The translations under genes were made by a program, and so were the position numbers. 49,385 nucleotides of DNA from Gemmatimonadota bacterium (GTDB lineage Bacteria; Gemmatimonadota; Gemmatimonadetes; Longimicrobiales; Gaopeijiaceae): NCBI GenBank assembly GCA_009841165.1, contig VXMI01000056.1:1-49385 (forward strand). Reading direction: 5' to 3'. The notes under the pieces were generated by a model. The model worked only from the letters and a program-made list of their open reading frames with translations, did not search any database and was not told where the DNA came from. Shown one piece after another: positions 43,960 through 49,385 of this stretch. How positions within the stretch are numbered: position 1 is the stretch's first letter; every line of letters begins with the position of its first letter.

Positions 43960-45900
43960 CTACCCCGGCAGTCCGAAGGCGACCAGCGTTCCACCTTCCC
44001 GGCCGCCCGTAGCGACTACCACCAGCTGGCGCCCGTCGCGCGTCCGGAAGGTCATGGGGTTCGCGTAGCCGGGCGCCGGAAGGCGGCCCTCCCAGAGCAC
44101 TTCGCCGTCGCTGGCGTCGAAGGCGTACAGCACGTCGGAGCCGCCGGTGAGGAAGACGAGCCCGCCGGCGGTGACAAAGGGTCCGGGCGGCGCCACCACC
44201 CCCAGCCGGGCAGGCAACGCGATGCCCTCCAGCGCGGGATTGTCTCTGACCTCGGGCCGCTCACCGACCGCTTCCTGCCAGACGATCTCTCCCGCGTTCA
44301 TGTCGATGGCGGTCAGCGTGCCCCACGGCGGGTTCGAGATCGGGAGGCCGGAGACGCGCAGCGTGCGGGGTGCGCCCCGGTCGATGCCGTAGTCCGCGAC
44401 GGTGGTTTCCGGGTCGGCGGGTGCGATCTTGAGCAGGCTGGGCTCCTCCGACGACTTGACGTAGAGGAAGCCGGAGCGGGGGTCGAAGGCGGCGCCCCCC
44501 CAGTTGCCCCCGCCAAGGATCCCCGGCATCGCAATGGTCCCTTCGAGAGAGGGCGGCTCGAAGAGGGGGCCGAAGCGGTACGCTGCCGTGAGTTCCTCGG
44601 CCTGGCGGCGCAGTTCGGGAGTCAGGTCGATCAGGTCGTCGGGCGTGAAGCCCTGCTTCGCGAAGGGAGGCGGGCGGGTGGGGAAGGGCTGGGTGGCGGC
44701 GGAGACCTCGCCGGGCACGTCGCTCTCCGGGACCGGACGCTCCTCGATCGGCCACACGGGCTCGCCGGTCCCGCGGTCGAAGGTGTAGACGAACCCGGTC
44801 TTGCCCGCGACCGCAACCGCGTCCACCGCCTCGCCGTCGCGCTCCACCGTCAGGAGCACGGGCGCGCCCGGAAGGTCGAAGTCCCAGAGCCCGTGACGGA
44901 TGGTCTGGAAGTGCCAGGCCAGCTCGCCGGTGCGGGCGTCCAGCGCGACGAGCGACTCGGCGTAGAGGTTGTCGCCCTTCCGGTGGCCACCGTAGTAGTC
45001 GTTGGACGGAGTGCCGATGCCCGCGTAGAGCAGCCCGCGCTCCTCGTCCACCACCATCGGTGCCCACGCGTTGGTGTGCCCGGTGTAGTCCCAGCTCCCG
45101 TCCTCCCAGGTCTCGTTGCCCGGTTCGCCGGGCTGCGGGATCAGGTTGAAGGACCAGACCAGTTCACCGGTGCGGACATCGAAGGCCTGGATGTTGCCGG
45201 GCGGATCGCGCGGGTACACGAAGCCGTCCCACACCCCGTTGCCGATGATCAGCAGGTCCTCGAAGACCACCGGCGGCGAAGTCTGCGTGTAGTGGAGCCG
45301 GTTGGTGCGCCACAGCAGCTTCTCGGTTAGGTCGATCTCGCCGCGATGCCCGAAGGACTCGATCGGCTCGCCGGTGGCGCCGTCGATCGCGATCAGCCGC
45401 CACCGCGTGTTCAGGAAGATCCGCCGCCCGTCGGATCCGTTCCAGACCGCGACGCCGCGATGCACGAAACCCGTTCCATTGGGAGGCTGTCCCCATTCGA
45501 CCGTCCGCGGGTCGAAGTCCCAGAGCGTCTCGCCGCTGCTGCCGTCCAGGGCAATGACGCGGTTGTAGGGGGTGGTGAAGTAGAGGGTGTCGTTGAAGGC
45601 CAACGGAGTCGCCTCGAAGTTGCCGGGGCGCACCTGCTGTCCGCGAATGGGAGCGATCGGTCCCGGGATTGGGGATTCACCCGTCTCCCACTGCCACGCG
45701 ACCTCGAGGCCACCGACGTTTTCCCGCGTGATGTGGTCGAGGGGGGAGAACTTGCTGCCGCCCGCGTCGCGGCCGTAGGCGGGCCAGTCGCCGTCGCCGT
45801 ACCCGTCCGGCGGGGCGGGTGCGCAAACGGTGATCGCGACCACCGAGGCGAGACTCAGGAGCGGCGGGAACCGCGTCGCGGTGCGCGGTGTGGGCGCCAT
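43960..45900 (-). CDS. PQQ-dependent dehydrogenase (quinoprotein, glucose/alcohol type)
   Basis: The product has 646 residues; ATG 45900 has GGAAAGG about 5 bases upstream, and the N-terminal signal is hydrophobic. The eight-bladed PQQ-propeller pattern is clear: WPAYGRDAGGSKFSPLDHIT, VIALDGSSGETLWDFD, LIAIDGATGEPI, PGNIQAFDVRTGELVWSF, LVALDARTGELAWHFQ, TYDR-type KTGFVYTFDRGTGEPVW and VLYAFDASDGEVLWEG. It should oxidise a sugar or alcohol in the periplasm and pass electrons to the respiratory chain; no cytochrome domain is present. No PQQ biosynthesis genes lie here. Confidence 0.9.
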   Translation of the reverse strand: MAPTPRTATRFPPLLSLASVVAITVCAPAPPDGYGDGDWPAYGRDAGGSKFSPLDHITRENVGGLEVAWQWETGESPIPGPIAPIRGQQVRPGNFEATPLAFNDTLYFTTPYNRVIALDGSSGETLWDFDPRTVEWGQPPNGTGFVHRGVAVWNGSDGRRIFLNTRWRLIAIDGATGEPIESFGHRGEIDLTEKLLWRTNRLHYTQTSPPVVFEDLLIIGNGVWDGFVYPRDPPGNIQAFDVRTGELVWSFNLIPQPGEPGNETWEDGSWDYTGHTNAWAPMVVDEERGLLYAGIGTPSNDYYGGHRKGDNLYAESLVALDARTGELAWHFQTIRHGLWDFDLPGAPVLLTVERDGEAVDAVAVAGKTGFVYTFDRGTGEPVWPIEERPVPESDVPGEVSAATQPFPTRPPPFAKQGFTPDDLIDLTPELRRQAEELTAAYRFGPLFEPPSLEGTIAMPGILGGGNWGGAAFDPRSGFLYVKSSEEPSLLKIAPADPETTVADYGIDRGAPRTLRVSGLPISNPPWGTLTAIDMNAGEIVWQEAVGERPEVRDNPALEGIALPARLGVVAPPGPFVTAGGLVFLTGGSDVLYAFDASDGEVLWEGRLPAPGYANPMTFRTRDGRQLVVVATGGREGGTLVAFGLPG

Positions 45901-46033
45901 GGGGCCTTTCCGTTGGAAGTGGTGGGTCGACGGCCATGCACCAATAGCCCGATGGGCCCGCGATGGTCAACATCCTGTCGCCCGGTGACCCCTGTGCCGT
46001 GCCGGTGCCGCAGGTCGGGGGGCTGGCCGGGGA

Positions 46034-46077
46034 TTGCATCCCCTCGCATACGACAATATGATTTCCGGCATACGGAA
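46034..46077 (+). promoter_or_regulatory. Promoter and autoregulatory operator of the AbrB/PIN module
   Basis: TTGCAT (46034-46039) and TATGAT (46057-46062, 5 of 6 to -10) are 17 bases apart. Over the presumed start of transcription lies TTCCG-GCATA-CGGAA (46063-46077), a perfect inverted repeat. The heptamer GCATACG occurs at 46046-46052 and 46068-46074, 22 bases apart, or two helical turns. This suits binding by the antitoxin encoded just downstream. Confidence 0.5.
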
Positions 46078-46094
46078 TTCATGTGGAGAATAAC

Positions 46095-46328
46095 ATGCGC
46101 ATCTCAGAGCGAGGGCAGGTCACCATTCCAAAGCGACTGCGGGACCGCTTCGGGATGAATCACAACGTTGAAGTCGAGATCGTTCCGGCGGACAACGGTC
46201 TTCTGATCCGCAAGCAAAGTGCTGCCGAACATCCCGTCGACCGTGTCTACGCGATTCTCGGGCGCGAAGGGGACGAAGACCCCATGAGCCGCACGAACGA
46301 CTACCTCGAGGCGATCCGCGGACGATGA
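46095..46328 (+). CDS. AbrB/MazE/VapB-type antitoxin
   Basis: ATG 46095 is chosen because GGAG is 7 bases upstream; this gives 77 residues. The SpoVT/AbrB pattern is clear (MRISERGQVTIPKRLRDRFG, then EIVPADNGLLIRKQ). The C-terminal half, including DPMSRTNDYLEAIRGR, would bind the toxin. The stop overlaps the PIN gene start (ATGA), so the two are translated together. Confidence 0.9.
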   Translation: MRISERGQVTIPKRLRDRFGMNHNVEVEIVPADNGLLIRKQSAAEHPVDRVYAILGREGDEDPMSRTNDYLEAIRGR

Positions 46329-46768
46329 TCACGGCTGTGGACACCAGCGTCCTTCTGGATGTCTTTCTGCCCGACGACAGCTTCGGGCCCCGCTCCGCCG
46401 AATGGCTGCGCACCGCGTACGACGCCGGCGCCATCGTCGTCTGCGACATCGTCTACGCGGAACTGGCCCCTGCGTTCCCCGACCGCGAGGCACTGGACGA
46501 CGCCCTCCGGCAGATCAATGCCACCTCGTCTCCCATTGACGTTTCGATCGCGTGGGACGCCGGGCGACGCTGGCTGAAGTACCGACGCGCGGGAGGCCCG
46601 CGAACGCGGATCATCACCGATTTCCTGATCGGCGCGCATGCGACAGCCACAGCCGAGAGCTTCCTTACCCGTGACCGGGGATTCTACCGGAACCATTTCC
46701 CGGAGCTCGCCGGGCGAATGCCTGCCGGCGGGAAAGAGCGCCGGCCTACCGATCGCGCTCCTCTCTGA
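46325..46768 (+). CDS. VapC-type PIN-domain toxin (second pair)
   Basis: The product has 147 residues. PIN acidic residues are Asp6 (AVDTSVLLDVF), Glu46 (VYAELAP) and Asp99 (RIITDFLIGAHA). It should be an RNase inhibited by the AbrB-type partner. The last 23 bases overlap the 3' end of the convergent M28 gene, so the tail (GGKERRPTDRAPL) may be lineage-specific. It is not closely similar to the PIN protein at 39536. Confidence 0.9.
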   Translation: MITAVDTSVLLDVFLPDDSFGPRSAEWLRTAYDAGAIVVCDIVYAELAPAFPDREALDDALRQINATSSPIDVSIAWDAGRRWLKYRRAGGPRTRIITDFLIGAHATATAESFLTRDRGFYRNHFPELAGRMPAGGKERRPTDRAPL

Positions 46769-48629
46769 TTTCGCTCAGTTCCTGGCGAATCGAAGCCAGC
46801 GTGGTTCGCATGTAGCCCACGTCGAGTGCCTCGTCCACCGCCTCGATCAGGCGGTTCCGCTCGCGCATGAGCACCGGCACCGCAAAGCCGCGCCGGTCGC
46901 TGTCGGCTTCTTCGTCCACCAGAATCCGGGCCGGGGCCAGGCCGGGAAGCGGCCCCAGGCTGACGCCGGGATCGGGATGGTAGTCGTTCAGCGGCACGTA
47001 CATGACCCGGTGCAGCGGCCGAACGAAGGCCACCTGGTCGACGGCTCCGATCTCGCCTGCGTCGGCCCGTTCGTCCAGATCCGCCGCGACCCTGCGCAGG
47101 CGCTCCATGCGGTTCCCCAGGTGGCGGTCCAGTTGCAGCGCACCGCCGGCCGCCTCTTCGCGGACCGCGATCGCGGCCGCCAGCGCCTCGACCTGCGCGA
47201 CGAGGCTGACCGGGTAGCGCGCCCCGGCCAGCATCTCGGCCAGGGCATGGGCGTAGATGTCGGTGTCGGTCTTCAGGACGTCGCCGTCGATCTTGTCGTA
47301 GGTGTCCTCGGTGGTGTGCCACCACCAGTAGCCGCCGTCCTCGGCGAGGCGCGTGTGATTGAACTGGAGCAGCGGCAGTCCGACCCCGTTGAAGGCCTGG
47401 TCCGAATTGCGGCCCGGCCGCGAAGGTGAGATATCCACGCCCTGCGTCTCCGCCACCACGCGGCTGGCAAAGGGCCGGAAGGCCTCGGACGCGGCGGCAC
47501 CGAAGCGCCTGGCTCCCATCTGCCCGACGCCATCGATGTTCATGTAGGCAAGGCCGCGGGCGCGCAACTCGGTGAAGAATTCGTCGGCGAACCAGGTCGA
47601 CCCGGCGTAGCGCGCGTTGCTGTGTCCGGGCCACCACGCGACCACCAGGCCGTGCCGCAACCGGTCGCGCACATCGTGGAAGGCCAGCGCCATCGCCAGC
47701 ATGGCCGCGTTCGACGCGGCCTCGTCGGTCGCGCCGTGATACCACCCGTCGATGTGGCCGCCCAGCACCACGTACGGCGCGTTCTCCACGCCGGCCGGCT
47801 CGATCGTCGCGAGCGCGAGACGCATCGTCTTCCACCCGGTCGCGACCTCGGTCTCGACGCGCAGCTCGACCGGCCCGTCCGCCATCAGGGCGCGCAACTC
47901 CTCTCCCGCGCTGCGCATGATCTGCGCCACCGGGATGCGCGGCAGCCGGTGGTGGTTCATCAGCGACGGGCTGCCCCACGTGGAGGTCACGATCAGCTCG
48001 TTGAGGCGCTCCTCCGGGTTGACGAAAACGACCGCCGCCGCGCCCATCCGTTCCAGCGCGATCGTGGGGACGTTGCGCGGCTGACCGTCCACGATGGCCA
48101 CCTTGCCACCCAGGTCGGGGAGGTCGGCGCCGAACTCCTCGCCCTCGATGACGAGCCGCTCCCCGGTGCCGGCCTCGAGCCGCGGCAGGTCCGCGAGCGT
48201 GCCCATGTCGACGACCTCGCCGACAGTGCCCCGCGACGAAGCCGAATAGGCCATGGTGATCGCGGGCGGGGAGAAGTCGGTGCCGGGGACGGTGACGGTG
48301 GCCGAGACGGGGTCGCTCGCATAGGCGGCGAGCTCGTGCACGAGGACCGGAACGCCGCGCCCCTCCAGCGTGGCCACGATCGTGTCGATCGCGGCGTTCT
48401 CGCCGGGTCCCCCGGACGGGCGTTCGTGCTCGGCGATCATGGCGGAATACGTCATGAGCGCGTCGGTGGTGATCGCGTCCTTGACCGACTGGGCGAGGGC
48501 TTCGACCTCGGTGGTGGTGGGCGCGGGGGCGTCGGCGGTGCAGGAGGCGAGGAAGAGCAGTCCGTGGACTGCCAGGACTGCAGGCGCCGCCGTCAGGGCC
48601 GTTCTTGAGGCCGGAGGTCCTTTTCTCAT
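46746..48629 (-). CDS. M28-family peptidase lipoprotein with altered catalytic residues
   Basis: ATG 48629 overlaps the previous stop (ATGA) and starts a lipoprotein signal (LASC, Cys30), giving 627 residues. A PA-type insert is likely in the first half. The M28 metal ligands His292 (GGHID), Asp302 (GATDEAASNAA), Asp366 (NIDGVGQ) and His438 (WWWHTTEDTYDKID) are present. At the usual Glu-Glu pair the sequence reads Gly335-His336 (WWPGHSNARYAGS), so the catalytic base is missing and the zinc ligand is changed. It is probably related to carboxypeptidases, but the activity is uncertain. It is convergent with the PIN toxin. Confidence 0.9.
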   Translation of the reverse strand: MRKGPPASRTALTAAPAVLAVHGLLFLASCTADAPAPTTTEVEALAQSVKDAITTDALMTYSAMIAEHERPSGGPGENAAIDTIVATLEGRGVPVLVHELAAYASDPVSATVTVPGTDFSPPAITMAYSASSRGTVGEVVDMGTLADLPRLEAGTGERLVIEGEEFGADLPDLGGKVAIVDGQPRNVPTIALERMGAAAVVFVNPEERLNELIVTSTWGSPSLMNHHRLPRIPVAQIMRSAGEELRALMADGPVELRVETEVATGWKTMRLALATIEPAGVENAPYVVLGGHIDGWYHGATDEAASNAAMLAMALAFHDVRDRLRHGLVVAWWPGHSNARYAGSTWFADEFFTELRARGLAYMNIDGVGQMGARRFGAAASEAFRPFASRVVAETQGVDISPSRPGRNSDQAFNGVGLPLLQFNHTRLAEDGGYWWWHTTEDTYDKIDGDVLKTDTDIYAHALAEMLAGARYPVSLVAQVEALAAAIAVREEAAGGALQLDRHLGNRMERLRRVAADLDERADAGEIGAVDQVAFVRPLHRVMYVPLNDYHPDPGVSLGPLPGLAPARILVDEEADSDRRGFAVPVLMRERNRLIEAVDEALDVGYMRTTLASIRQELSEIREERDR

Positions 48630-49177
48630 GTGTCTTCGGACTCCTGCGCGGGCTCGCGTCCGGGGGGATAGAAGCAGTCCTCGCGGTGCATCGTGTCGAT
48701 GAGTTGGGTGATCTGCCAGCCGGTGTCGCTCCTGTAGAGCTGGAATCCTTCCCAGCCGCAGTGCGAAAACTCCTCGTCGCGGTAGAAGGCGTACCGGGTC
48801 CACATCTGGGCGAGACGGCCGTCGACCTGCACGGTCCAGTCCCAGACGGGCTCGTCGTAGACCTCGTCGCGGGGCTGACCGATCATCTCGATGAAGCCGT
48901 CGGCGGGCCGGAAGCTGATTCCGTCCTCGCCGGCGCGGCCCAGCCGGGCGTCGGGGTGGAAAACCGCCCTTGCCATCTCGCTGTCGCCGACGCGCATGGC
49001 CTCGAAAAGCTGCTCAACGGCCGCCACGACGGCGGCTTCCTCGGGGTGTGGCGCCGGGGTGGCGGCTTCGGTATCAGCGACGGGTACATCCGTGTCGGGC
49101 GACTCGGCCGGGGTGCAGGCTGCCGCGAGCAGCAGTCCGGTGGTGACGGCAGTGATGGCCATGGTCTCGAATGTCAT
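48626..49177 (-). CDS. NTF2/SnoaL-like lipoprotein
   Basis: ATG 49177 has AGGAGG 8 bases upstream. The 183-residue product has lipobox LAAAC (Cys21), an acidic/alanine linker, then a single NTF2-like domain (VVAAVEQLFEAMRVGDSEMARAVFHPDA, VWDWTVQVDGRLAQMWTRYAFY, GWEGFQLYRSDTGWQITQLIDT). Such domains bind small ligands or act as simple enzymes. Its stop overlaps the start of the M28 gene, so the two are co-translated; it may serve as an accessory protein. No catalytic residue is recognised. Confidence 0.88.
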   Translation of the reverse strand: MTFETMAITAVTTGLLLAAACTPAESPDTDVPVADTEAATPAPHPEEAAVVAAVEQLFEAMRVGDSEMARAVFHPDARLGRAGEDGISFRPADGFIEMIGQPRDEVYDEPVWDWTVQVDGRLAQMWTRYAFYRDEEFSHCGWEGFQLYRSDTGWQITQLIDTMHREDCFYPPGREPAQESEDT

Positions 49178-49351
49178 CGGGTGTGCCTCCTTGGGGGGTC
49201 GGAATCGGTCACGGGGCCGTTGTCCGGTCAATATCTGGGCAACAGGGGGAGGGGACCAGAGTGCGAGCCAATGCAACCAGTGTCGGATAGCGACGCAAGG
49301 TACGGATTGGCCGCACGAAATGAACCCTGACTCTGTTGGGAGCACATGAAT

Positions 49352-49385
49352 TGTCCGGTTTCGTAGCACAACATCTGTCCGGTTC
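49352..49385. repeat. Direct repeat at window edge, possible end of an insertion element
   Basis: TGTCCGGTT occurs at 49352-49360 and again at 49376-49384, 24 bases apart. Repeated short motifs near the ends are typical of IS21-type elements. No transposase is visible, and the rest lies outside the window. Confidence 0.35.

Noticed and set aside
49178..49385. Start of a further gene at the right edge
   Set aside because: The upstream extension of the NTF2-like frame has no protein-like composition, and the AGGAGG site supports the start at 49177.

Overview
The window is high-GC, densely coded bacterial chromosome in which almost every gene encodes an exported protein: Sec, Tat or lipoprotein signals open most reading frames. 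The mix resembles Gemmatimonadota (probably a marine or host-associated lineage): a VPS10/BNR-repeat protein, 6-bladed propeller lipoproteins, M19, M28 and CocE peptidases, LVIVD and YVTN proteins, amidohydrolase pairs and a PQQ dehydrogenase. This placement is inference from gene content; there is no rRNA or other marker gene here. No tRNA, rRNA, CRISPR array, prophage or complete insertion sequence was seen.

Left part (1-9017): a truncated BNR-repeat protein diverges from a Tat-exported NAD-dependent epimerase. Then come a lipase-like lipoprotein and a minus-strand operon of a CocE/NonD hydrolase with two M19-dipeptidase homologues that have both lost metal-site residues. 9157-13290: a plus-strand cluster of propeller lipoprotein, ECF sigma factor, membrane anti-sigma candidate, small secretin-like protein and second propeller lipoprotein; the last four are joined by short overlaps. 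13639-16664: a Tat-exported PatB/MalY-like PLP enzyme coupled to a TPR protein.

Middle (16776-28863, minus strand): a multicopper oxidase, a DUF5522/PP-loop ATPase fusion, two tandem amidohydrolases, a leishmanolysin-like metalloprotease with six Ig-like repeats, a second Ig-repeat protein and a YfcC-type transporter. A DUF6884-like gene behind a near-consensus promoter and an aromatic amino-acid decarboxylase follow on the plus strand. A tightly coupled minus-strand operon then encodes an LVIVD protein, a YVTN propeller and a polysaccharide deacetylase.

Right part (35408-49385): a self-inhibited Fic protein; an HD-domain protein whose metal ligands are spaced like those of PhnZ-type diiron oxygenases, divergent from a second Tat-exported epimerase; two type II toxin-antitoxin pairs (Phd/PIN and AbrB/PIN); a von Willebrand A protein; a minus-strand operon of PQQ dehydrogenase, Big2/N-formylglutamate-amidohydrolase-like lipoprotein and AlkD-like protein; and an M28 peptidase coupled to an NTF2-like lipoprotein. 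The last bases carry a short direct repeat that may be the end of a mobile element.

As a whole the region looks like a periplasmic and surface degradation and peptide/amino-acid scavenging repertoire with small regulatory and toxin-antitoxin modules between. The most unusual items are the sigma/anti-sigma/secretin-like/propeller cluster, the paired degenerate M19 homologues, the HD oxygenase-like gene beside an exported epimerase, and the DUF5522-PP-loop fusion.
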